Source of the DNA: Treponema sp.
Lineage (GTDB): Bacteria; Spirochaetota; Spirochaetia; Treponematales; Breznakiellaceae
Length of the DNA: 5,688 nt
Assembly (NCBI GenBank): GCA_031278025.1
Contig: JAITLF010000391.1
Span: 1-5,688, forward strand
Reading direction: 5' to 3'
Of the stretch, positions 1 through 5,626 are shown in pieces. Within the stretch, counting starts at the first letter, position 1. Each line of letters starts with the position of its first letter. The position numbers and the translations under genes are program-made. Under the pieces are notes generated by a model. That model did no database searches and was not told the DNA's origin. It saw nothing but the letters and a program-made list of their open reading frames with translations.

Positions 1-360
1 ATGAGGGCTCTACCGCTCCTTTCCACCACCTGTCGTCCAGACCTCCCCAGGTAAGGGCCGGTAACTTTCATCCCATGTAACCGCCGTATCTACATATCAG
101 GGTTCGGGCGGCATTGGACTTCGCTTTGTAAGACAAGCTCGTCCGCCCTGGTTCTGCCTTATATACGGTTCCTGTTCGTCAGTTCGGGACTTTGCCAGGC
201 GAACTACTGTTCGCAAGCTTCCTTCAGATTTCACCTCACGTCGGGAACGAAGTTCCCCCAGACACCCTTGCTTTTGGCTTCGGACCTCCGGTCCGTTGCT
301 TCCTGCTACCGGGCGCATAGCGGACTTTCACCGCCTAGTTACCGCCCATGCTGGGCGCAC
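1..360 (-). mobile_element. Group II intron, probably class IIC: 5' portion (domain I and start of the following domains), truncated by the window edge
   Basis: Read on the minus strand, this stretch starts GTGCGCCCAGCATGGGCGG at 360, matching the GUGYG 5' end of group II introns. It then carries blocks I recognise from bacterial IIC introns such as the Oceanobacillus iheyensis one (from memory): GCAAGGGTGTC (271-261), ATCTGAAGGAAGC (229-217) and CTTACCTGGGGAGGTCTG (55-38). Perfect hairpins fit a folded RNA: 6-bp arms at 295-290/286-281, 257-252/248-243 and 214-209/204-199. The 5' junction lies four bases after the U-tract of the hydA terminator, the habitual IIC target. No real protein is visible here; the short open frames across it are chance. 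The maturase/reverse transcriptase, usually in domain IV, and the catalytic domain V must lie left of position 1 if the intron is complete. Same orientation as the hydrogenase operon. Intron identity is firm; subclass IIC is likely. Confidence 0.9.
66..71 (-). other. Candidate EBS1 of the group II intron
   Basis: On the minus strand this is AUGAAA within GGGAUGAAAGUU, shortly before the CUUACCUGGGGAGG block. That is the relative place where EBS1 lies in the O. iheyensis IIC intron, as I recall it. It is perfectly complementary over six bases to UUUCAU at 367-362 in the upstream exon, with one further G-U pair (65 with 368). The base just before the splice site (G, 361) is left unpaired. The assignment is by complementarity and position only. 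Confidence 0.55.
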
Positions 361-361
361 C

Positions 362-367
362 ATGAAA
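362..367 (-). other. Candidate IBS1 (intron target sequence in the 5' exon)
   Basis: UUUCAU on the minus strand, made of the end of the terminator U-tract plus CAU. It pairs with the candidate EBS1 at 71-66. One G (361) separates it from the GUGCG intron start at 360. Group IIC introns combine a short IBS1 with recognition of the neighbouring stem-loop, which here is the hydA terminator. Confidence 0.5.
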
Positions 368-401
368 AACCCGTAACCCCCTTACGGCGGATTACGGGTT
401 T
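365..401 (-). terminator. Rho-independent terminator of the hydrogenase operon
   Basis: On the minus strand, AAACCCGTAA (401-392) and TTACGGGTTT (376-367) form a perfect 10-bp stem around a 15-nt loop, which can pair further internally (CC/GG pairs). The descending arm runs into a five-T tract (369-365). It begins 21 nt after the hydA stop codon and closes the operon. The group II intron starts four bases beyond the T-tract, so the stem-loop probably also served as its insertion target. Confidence 0.9.
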
Positions 402-422
402 AGTGTTTTGCCAGGGAAGGCA

Positions 423-2192
423 CTATTTCAGGTACAGGGGCCGTTCCTCATATTTGGTATGCAGCAGTTCGTGGGCTTTGTGTCCGTTGGGCTCGCCCAG
501 GAATTCTTCGTAGACCTGCTTGATGCAGGGGTTCTGGTGGGAACAACGGAGGGCCGATTTCTCGTCATCGGCGTAGAGACCGGCGATGCGTTTGGCCCGG
601 ACTTCGTCGGTGCAGCCGTAGGGCTGTCCGCCGCCGCCTATACAGCCGCCCCGGCAGGCCATAACCTCCACGAAGTGATAGGGGGTTTCCTGCCCCGACT
701 CCCGAGCGGAACGGATATTGTCCAGCACCGCAGCGATATTGCCCATTTGGTGGGCAACGGCAATGCGTATCTTGGAACCGTTGTTGAAGTCCACTTCCGC
801 TTCCTTGACCCCGGTGAGGCCCCGGACAGGCTGAAAATTCACGTTCCTCAATTCTTTTTTGGTAACCAGGAAATAGGCGCTCCGGACCGCGGCTTCCATG
901 ACCCCGCCGGTAACGCCGAAGATGGTCCCCGCGCCGGTATACGGTCCCAGAGGGCTGTCCGCGTCTTCCTCGGGCAGCGCCAGGATGTCTATGCCGGCCT
1001 GTTTGATCATCCGGGACAGTTCCCTGGTGGTAAGAACTATGTCCACATCGTAACCGTGGCCGGCGCTCTTCATATCGTCATTCCGCTTGGTTTCCCACTT
1101 CTTGGCGGTACAGGGCATGACCGCCACGGAATAGACCATGCCGGCGCTTACCCCGGCCTTATCCGCCCAATAGGCCTTGATCATGGCACCCATCATCTGC
1201 TGGGGGGACTTTGCGGTGGAGAAGTTGGGGATCATGTCGTTGTAGTATTTCTCCATATAATCGACCCAGGCGGGGCAGCAGCTTGTGATAAGGGGAATGT
1301 TCGTGGTAGCTTTATTGTCCCCCGCCGCGTCCACAAGGCGTTTTACCAACTCCGTACCCTCCTCCATGATGGTGAGGTCTGCGGAGAAGTTCGTGTCAAA
1401 CACGGTCTTAAAGCCGAGACGTCTGAGGGCGGCGTAAATTTGCCTGGTTACCAGGGAGCCGGGCTCCATGCCGAATTCTTCCGCCAGGGCGACCCGGACC
1501 GCCGGGGCTATCTGGACCACCGGATAAAGCTTTGGATTGTGCAGGGCGCCCCAAACCTTGACGGTATCATCCCGCTCGTAGATGGCGCCTACCGGGCAGT
1601 GGGCCGCGCACTGTCCACATTTGATACAGGGGCTCCCGCCCAGGGCGGTGTCCGCCGCGGATGCGATACGGCCCTTGATGCCCCGGCCCAGGAATTCCAG
1701 AGCCCAGACGTTCTGCATTTCCTGGCAGACTTTGACGCAGCGTCCGCAGCGTATGCACTTTTCCGGGTTAAGGATGATGGCCGGATTGGTGTCGTCCACA
1801 GGCAGGCCGTTGAGTATCTTTCTATAGGGGCTTTCCCTGATGCCGAATTCAGCCGCCAGGGTCTGGAGTTCGCAGTTGCCGTTCCGGGGGCATTGAAGGC
1901 AGTCGTTGGGATGGTTGGAAAGGATAAGCTCCAGCACGGTACGGCGTACCGAAATGATCTCCGCATCGTGGGTGATGACGCTCATGCCTTCCGTCGCGGC
2001 GGTGGTACAGGCCCTGACCATCCTGGGGGAACCTTCCATCCGTACTATACAGATTCCGCAGGAAGCCCAAGGAGGCAGGTCCGGGTTATAACAGAGGGTG
2101 GGAATTTTGACATTGAGTTTCTTTGCCGCCGCCAAAATCGAAGTCCCTTCCTCTACTTCAAGGGGTATACCGTTTATTTTTAGGTTAACCAT
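423..2192 (-). CDS. hydA: [FeFe] hydrogenase catalytic subunit HydA (multisubunit, HndD-type)
   Basis: Catalyses reversible 2H+ + 2e- to H2 in the cytoplasm as the large subunit of an NAD(P)/ferredoxin-linked hydrogenase. The 589 residues show the full modular plan. A plant-type [2Fe-2S] domain has C34, C45, C48 and C62. A His-Cys3 [4Fe-4S] motif has H94, C98, C101 and C107. Two ferredoxin [4Fe-4S] motifs follow, at C146/149/152/156 and C189/192/195/199. The H-cluster domain has L1 TSCCPAW (303-309; C305 the likely proton-relay Cys, C306 a ligand), L2 MPCTAKK (359-365; C361) and L3 MACRGGCIGGGGQP (511-524; C513 and C517). A C-terminal small-subunit-like segment follows (about 531-575). All expected ligands are present, so it should be active once matured. 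It ends without the extra C-terminal [2Fe-2S] domain I recall in Thermotoga maritima HydA. The ATG has GAGGAG just upstream; it begins 31 nt after hydB and is the last gene before the terminator. The gene name also appears as hndD. Confidence 0.97.
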   Translation of the reverse strand: MVNLKINGIPLEVEEGTSILAAAKKLNVKIPTLCYNPDLPPWASCGICIVRMEGSPRMVRACTTAATEGMSVITHDAEIISVRRTVLELILSNHPNDCLQCPRNGNCELQTLAAEFGIRESPYRKILNGLPVDDTNPAIILNPEKCIRCGRCVKVCQEMQNVWALEFLGRGIKGRIASAADTALGGSPCIKCGQCAAHCPVGAIYERDDTVKVWGALHNPKLYPVVQIAPAVRVALAEEFGMEPGSLVTRQIYAALRRLGFKTVFDTNFSADLTIMEEGTELVKRLVDAAGDNKATTNIPLITSCCPAWVDYMEKYYNDMIPNFSTAKSPQQMMGAMIKAYWADKAGVSAGMVYSVAVMPCTAKKWETKRNDDMKSAGHGYDVDIVLTTRELSRMIKQAGIDILALPEEDADSPLGPYTGAGTIFGVTGGVMEAAVRSAYFLVTKKELRNVNFQPVRGLTGVKEAEVDFNNGSKIRIAVAHQMGNIAAVLDNIRSARESGQETPYHFVEVMACRGGCIGGGGQPYGCTDEVRAKRIAGLYADDEKSALRCSHQNPCIKQVYEEFLGEPNGHKAHELLHTKYEERPLYLK

Positions 2193-2223
2193 GATTTCTC
2201 CTCACTTCTGAAATAGGCCCGGC

Positions 2224-4014
2224 CTAAGCCTTGATAATGGCGCCGAACTTACAGTTCTTAAAGCACTCGCCGCATTTGATACATTTGGACTGCTCGATGA
2301 CATGGGGATGTTTCTTCTCCCCGGCGATACAGTTCGCCGGGCAGCGCCGGGCGCAAAGCCCGCAGCCTATACACTTGTCCGCCAAAATTTTGTATCTGAC
2401 AAGGCTCTTACACTTACCGGAACGGCACTTCCGGTCCTTAATGTGTTCCAGGTATTCTTCCCTGAAATTACTAATGGTAGACAGAATCGGGTTGGGGGCG
2501 GTCTGGCCCAGGGCGCACAGGCTGGCCTTGGCCATGGACTTACCGATGATTTCCAGTTTTTCCAGATCTTCTTCTTCCCCGCTGCCCGTGGTGATCTTTC
2601 CCAGGATGTTGAGAAGCTGGGTGGTCCCTATCCGGCAGGGCGAACATTTGCCGCAGGATTCGTCCACGCAGAAGTCCATGTAGAACCGGGCCACGTCCAC
2701 TACGCAGTCGTCCTCGTCCATGACGATCATGCCCCCGGACCCCATCATGGATCCGTTGGCCGTCAAACTTTCGTAGTCTATGGGGGTATCCAGCACCTTT
2801 TCGGTGAGGATGCCGCCGGAAGGACCGCCGGTCTGGACGCCTTTGAATTTCTTCTTATCCTTGATGCCGCCGCCTATCTCAAAGATGATCTCCCGCAGAG
2901 TGGTGCCCATGGGGACTTCCACCAGGCCGGAATTTTTTACCTTGCCGGTAAGGGCGAATACTTTGGTGCCCTTGGACTTTTCAGTGCCGATTCTGGCAAG
3001 CCACGCGCCGCCCTTGGCGGTGATAACCGGAATATTGGCCAGGGTTTCCACGTTGTTGATGATGGTAGGCCGCTCCCAGAGTCCCTTGTTTGCCGGGAAA
3101 GGCGGCTTGGGAACCGGCATACCCCGGTTGCCTTCGACAGACTTGATAAGGGCCGTCTCTTCGCCGCAGACAAAGGCCCCGGCGCCCAGACGTATCTCGA
3201 TGTCAAAGTCGAAACCCGATCCCAGGATGTTCTTGCCTATAAGCCCGTAATCCCGGGCCTGGGCCAGGGCTATGCGGAGCCGGTCTATGGCCAAGGGATA
3301 TTCCGCCCGGATATACACGTAACCCTGATTGGCGCCTATGGCCTTACCGGCGGTGATCATCCCCTCTATGACCGAGTGAGGATCCCCCTCTATGGTAGAC
3401 CGGTCCATGTAAGCGCCGGGATCCCCTTCGTCGGCGTTACAGATCACATACTTGATGTCTCCCCGGGCCTTACGGGCAAGGTCCCATTTAAGCCAGGTGG
3501 GGAAACCCGCGCCGCCCCGCCCCCGCAGGCCGGAGATCTTCATTTCTTCGATGATCTGCTCCTGGGTCCATTCAAAGAGGACCTTTTCCAGTCCCTGATA
3601 CCCTTCCCGGGCTATGTATTCGTCTATGCTTTCCGGGTTGATGACGCCGCAGTTCCGCAACACCACCCGGAACTGCTTCTGATAGAACTCAATGTCTTCC
3701 ACTGCGGCGGCTTTCTGCTTTGCCTCGTCCTGCTTGTAAAGGAGCCGGGGAACCTCGCGGCCTTTAAGGATCTGCTCGGCGATGATTTCCACGGCATCTT
3801 CGGGCTTAACATCCACATAAAAGGATTCTTCCGGGAGCACCTTGACGATGGGGCCCCGCTCGCAGAACCCGAAACAGCCGGTTTTAACAATCTGAACCTG
3901 ATCCTTAACCCCCATCCGTTCGGCTTCGGCTATGAGCCGGGTATAAATTTCATCTCCCTTGTTGGATTCGCAGGCAGTACCGCCGCAGGTAAGTATATAA
4001 TGGTTATATGCCAT
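2224..4014 (-). CDS. hydB: NuoF-like flavoprotein subunit HydB of [FeFe] hydrogenase (HndC-type)
   Basis: Binds FMN and NAD(P)H and is the electron-splitting hub of the complex. The 596 residues read in order. An N-terminal thioredoxin-like [2Fe-2S] domain has C10, C15, C47 and C51. The NuoF core has the flavin/nucleotide motifs GRGGAGFPTWLKW (165-177), CNADEGDPGAYMDR (192-205) and GAGAFVCGEETALI (277-290). An SLBB-like region is at about 345-430. The NuoF [4Fe-4S] site has C454, C457, C460 and C500. Two C-terminal ferredoxin [4Fe-4S] motifs have C548/551/554/558 and C578/581/584/588. The extra N- and C-terminal cluster domains are absent from complex I NuoF and typical of bifurcating hydrogenases, so H2 coupling to both NAD(P)H and ferredoxin is likely. 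NAD versus NADP cannot be decided. C530 and C535, just before the ferredoxin domain, are additional. The ATG has GGAGG six bases upstream; it follows the small [2Fe-2S] gene by 12 nt, suggesting coupled translation. Confidence 0.96.
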   Translation of the reverse strand: MAYNHYILTCGGTACESNKGDEIYTRLIAEAERMGVKDQVQIVKTGCFGFCERGPIVKVLPEESFYVDVKPEDAVEIIAEQILKGREVPRLLYKQDEAKQKAAAVEDIEFYQKQFRVVLRNCGVINPESIDEYIAREGYQGLEKVLFEWTQEQIIEEMKISGLRGRGGAGFPTWLKWDLARKARGDIKYVICNADEGDPGAYMDRSTIEGDPHSVIEGMITAGKAIGANQGYVYIRAEYPLAIDRLRIALAQARDYGLIGKNILGSGFDFDIEIRLGAGAFVCGEETALIKSVEGNRGMPVPKPPFPANKGLWERPTIINNVETLANIPVITAKGGAWLARIGTEKSKGTKVFALTGKVKNSGLVEVPMGTTLREIIFEIGGGIKDKKKFKGVQTGGPSGGILTEKVLDTPIDYESLTANGSMMGSGGMIVMDEDDCVVDVARFYMDFCVDESCGKCSPCRIGTTQLLNILGKITTGSGEEEDLEKLEIIGKSMAKASLCALGQTAPNPILSTISNFREEYLEHIKDRKCRSGKCKSLVRYKILADKCIGCGLCARRCPANCIAGEKKHPHVIEQSKCIKCGECFKNCKFGAIIKA

Positions 4015-4026
4015 GACCTGCCTCCG

Positions 4027-4419
4027 TCAACCCATAATGTCGGCGGCAGGCCGATCCAGAATATGGTTGTCCAGAAGTTCCCGGCCTATAATATGCCTGT
4101 TGATGATCTCACGGGCGAAGGCGGCGTCAACGTTTCCATAGATGACCCGGGGCATACCGGGGACAATCACTTCTACCGTGGGCTCCGAATGGCAGAGGCC
4201 CATGCAGCCGGTCTGCCGGACCATCACGCTATCCACCAGCTTTTCCGAATCCAGGGCGTTGATAAAGGCATCCAGCGTCACCTTGGCGCCTGCGGCGATA
4301 CCGCAGGTTCCCATACCCACGATAACCTGAATTTCCTTCCCTTCGGCGTCACGTTTACGAAGGTCGTTTTTTTTGGAATCCCTGAGTTTCCTCAAATCTT
4401 CCAAGCTCATTTTAGCCAT
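4027..4419 (-). CDS. Thioredoxin-like [2Fe-2S] ferredoxin-domain protein, HndB/HydD-type hydrogenase accessory subunit
   Basis: A 130-residue protein resembling the N-terminal domain of HydB and the NuoE fold. After a charged N-terminus rich in Lys/Arg/Asp (about 5-29) comes GMGTCGIAAGAK (35-46) and then RQTGCMGLCHSEP (68-80). Visible cysteines are C39, C72 and C76; the usual first cysteine of the four-Cys set (aligned to C10 of HydB) falls on a Gly-rich turn and is missing. I recall this three-Cys form in HndB-like proteins, so it may be normal for the family, but a standard four-Cys [2Fe-2S] site cannot be assumed. HndB of Desulfovibrio fructosovorans sits in the same place, between the NuoE- and NuoF-like genes. 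Its role is probably an accessory electron carrier or a structural or regulatory subunit. The ATG is preceded by GAGAGGAGAGG; Met4 is an alternative start. It lies 23 nt after the HATPase gene. Confidence 0.88.
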   Translation of the reverse strand: MAKMSLEDLRKLRDSKKNDLRKRDAEGKEIQVIVGMGTCGIAAGAKVTLDAFINALDSEKLVDSVMVRQTGCMGLCHSEPTVEVIVPGMPRVIYGNVDAAFAREIINRHIIGRELLDNHILDRPAADIMG

Positions 4420-4442
4420 TTTCCTCTCCTCTCAATCTCAGA

Positions 4443-5015
4443 TTATTGTTGTTTTTCGTCTTCCTCTGGTTCGTCTGTTTCTATCGAACGAAGATATTGG
4501 TCCATCAAGATCAGGGAACCGGCGTCTTCCAGATCCCCCAAAACCTTGACTAATTCCGACTTACAAACTTCATATTGATTATTCCGGACCCCGCGTTCCA
4601 GGGAACGGCGTATCCGGATCTCTTCGGGACCGGCAAAAAGCAGAACCGTCCTGAACATTCCGGAAAGTTCCCCTATTGGGGGGGTATCCACATTGGTCAT
4701 GTCGAACCAGGCGCCGACCGTCGTTCCCCGGCGTTTTTGGGATTGTAAATCCCAGCCGCCTCCCGACTGAAGGGCGGTTTGAATCAGAAAGGGGATGCCC
4801 AGCCCCACCTTGCGGCGGGGATGTTTAATCCCGTCGGTTATAAAAGGGTCCTTGGCCCGTTCAACTTCGTCCTGATCCATACCCCTGCCGTTATCCCTGA
4901 CGGTAAACCTGAACTCCCTGTCCGTCTCCCGGACATCCAGTTCCACCAAGTCCGCCCCCGACTCCGCCGCGTTTTGGGTTATATCGGTTACAAGATCGCA
5001 AAGGGTAAAGTGCAC
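4443..5015 (-). CDS. GHKL (histidine-kinase-like) ATPase-domain protein in hydrogenase operon, role unknown
   Basis: A 190-residue soluble protein whose first ~105 residues form a Bergerat-fold ATP-binding domain. The N-box is DLVTDITQNAAESGA (7-21; N15 the likely Mg ligand), the G1 box is DNGRGM (41-46), DPFITDG (56-62) is the F-box/lid region, the G2 box is KVGLGIPF (69-76), and a GTT is at 97-99. There is no sensor, transmembrane or His-phosphoacceptor dimerisation domain, so it is not a complete sensor kinase. Residues ~105-178 are unrecognised and the tail is acidic (ETDEPEEDEKQQ). It may be an anti-sigma-type or other protein kinase, or an ATP-dependent assembly or regulatory factor. 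I recall similar genes in acetogen and thermophilic Clostridia hydrogenase clusters, where they are annotated as histidine kinases. The start is GTG, with GGGGG (5024-5020) four bases upstream. The frame stays open into hydC, so the start is the least certain in the operon. It lies 28 nt after hydC. Confidence 0.9.
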   Translation of the reverse strand: MHFTLCDLVTDITQNAAESGADLVELDVRETDREFRFTVRDNGRGMDQDEVERAKDPFITDGIKHPRRKVGLGIPFLIQTALQSGGGWDLQSQKRRGTTVGAWFDMTNVDTPPIGELSGMFRTVLLFAGPEEIRIRRSLERGVRNNQYEVCKSELVKVLGDLEDAGSLILMDQYLRSIETDEPEEDEKQQ

Positions 5016-5043
5016 ACGGCCCCCGGATAACAGAAAACGGTCG

Positions 5044-5547
5044 TCAGCCGTTTGTGTATTTGGCGATGATCTCCGGAAGCTGGTCCTTGGTTACCTTGCC
5101 GTAGGTGTCGGTTCCCACGGTGATCACCGGGGCAAGACCGCAGCAACCTACACAACGGACCGGATCAATGGAAAAAAGACCGTCATCGGTAACTCCGCCC
5201 TCGGCAAGCCCCAATATGTTCCGGGCTTCCTCAATAAGGTCCTGACCGCCCTTGAGATAACAAGCGGTCCCCAGGCAAACGGAAATCTTGAATTTTCCCG
5301 GTTTGACGGTCTTAAAAAAATGGTAAAACGTGATGACCCCGTAGATCCGCGCCAGCGGAATACCGGTCATACGGGCCAGCTTTTCCGCCGAAGTCCGGGA
5401 AATATATCCAAAGGTCTCCTGAGTCTTATGCAGGATCATAATGAGACTGCCGGGTTTTACCTTCCATTCGTCGATAAACGTAACAAGCTCCGGAGGAAAA
5501 TCATAATTCTCCGGGCCGGTATCTTTTACCGCTGCTGATGTTGCCAT
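5044..5547 (-). CDS. hydC: NuoE-like [2Fe-2S] subunit HydC of [FeFe] hydrogenase (HndA-type)
   Basis: First gene of the operon. Numbered from the chosen start it has 167 residues, close to the ~160-170 of the NuoE/HndA family. An N-terminal helical region (about 16-80) contains the family-typical GYISRTSAEKLA and IYGVITFYHFF stretches. The thioredoxin-like domain then carries the [2Fe-2S] ligands C91 and C96 (CLGTAC) and C132 and C136 (CVGCC, C135 extra). In the complex this cluster sits by the HydB flavin and takes part in electron transfer to or from NAD(P)H. An upstream in-frame ATG (5559, four residues earlier) lacks a ribosome-binding site, while the ATG at 5547 has GGGGGTG just ahead of it, so the shorter form is preferred. 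The stop at 5044 lies 28 nt before the HATPase start. Confidence 0.94.
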   Translation of the reverse strand: MATSAAVKDTGPENYDFPPELVTFIDEWKVKPGSLIMILHKTQETFGYISRTSAEKLARMTGIPLARIYGVITFYHFFKTVKPGKFKISVCLGTACYLKGGQDLIEEARNILGLAEGGVTDDGLFSIDPVRCVGCCGLAPVITVGTDTYGKVTKDQLPEIIAKYTNG

Positions 5548-5550
5548 GAA

Positions 5551-5557
5551 CACCCCC
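5551..5557 (-). promoter_or_regulatory. Ribosome-binding site deciding the hydC start
   Basis: GGGGGTG on the minus strand pairs with the 16S tail like GGAGGTG, with one G-U wobble. It is three bases from the ATG at 5547 (five counting from the G-run). It overlaps the alternative ATG at 5559, whose own upstream sequence is AT-rich without a Shine-Dalgarno motif. This favours the 5547 start. Confidence 0.7.
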
Positions 5558-5597
5558 ATTCAAATAAATAAAATTTTATCTTTTTAACGATATTCCT

Positions 5598-5626
5598 ATT
5601 ATACCCCTGTTAGGGGAATTGCGCAA
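5598..5626 (-). promoter_or_regulatory. Sigma70-type promoter of the hydrogenase operon
   Basis: On the minus strand, TTGCGC (5626-5621; matches TTGACA at its first three bases) is followed by exactly 17 bp and a perfect TATAAT (5603-5598). Transcription would start near 5591, giving a leader of about 44 nt with an AT-rich stretch before the hydC ribosome-binding site. The weak -35 half suggests help from an activator or control by a regulator. It is the only strong promoter I see for the five genes. Confidence 0.75.
5604..5616 (-). promoter_or_regulatory. Palindrome in the promoter spacer, possible operator
   Basis: CCCCT-AAC-AGGGG is a perfect inverted repeat with 5-bp arms lying wholly between the -35 and -10 elements and abutting TATAAT. 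A protein bound here would block RNA polymerase, or would twist the spacer in the manner of MerR-type activators. It does not match the Rex, FNR or CRP consensus as I know them. The regulator is unknown, and the arms are short enough that chance is possible. Confidence 0.4.

Noticed and set aside
97..318. A 73-codon minus-strand open frame inside the intron
   Set aside because: It covers the folded domain I RNA blocks and hairpins of the group II intron, and its translation is arginine-rich with no domain. The RNA explains the sequence.
1..422. CRISPR array, tRNA or rRNA in the left non-coding end
   Set aside because: There are no regularly spaced direct repeats, no cloverleaf and no rRNA-like blocks. 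The terminator and the group II intron account for the stretch.
268..513. An 81-codon plus-strand open frame spanning the intron end, terminator and hydA 3' end
   Set aside because: It crosses three unrelated elements on the opposite strand, so it is a chance frame.
408..2183. A 591-codon open frame on the plus strand opposite hydA
   Set aside because: It mirrors hydA almost exactly, its translation shows no domain I recognise, and hydA has every expected ligand motif. The open antisense frame is a by-product of hydA codon usage.
2302..4578. A 758-codon open frame on the plus strand opposite hydB and the small [2Fe-2S] gene
   Set aside because: It runs antisense through well-conserved genes and across their boundaries, with no recognisable motif and no sign of a dedicated ribosome-binding site. 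It is treated as a codon-bias shadow despite its length.
5548..5559. Upstream ATG giving a four-residue longer HydC
   Set aside because: No Shine-Dalgarno sequence precedes it, and the GGGGGTG that serves the downstream ATG overlaps it.
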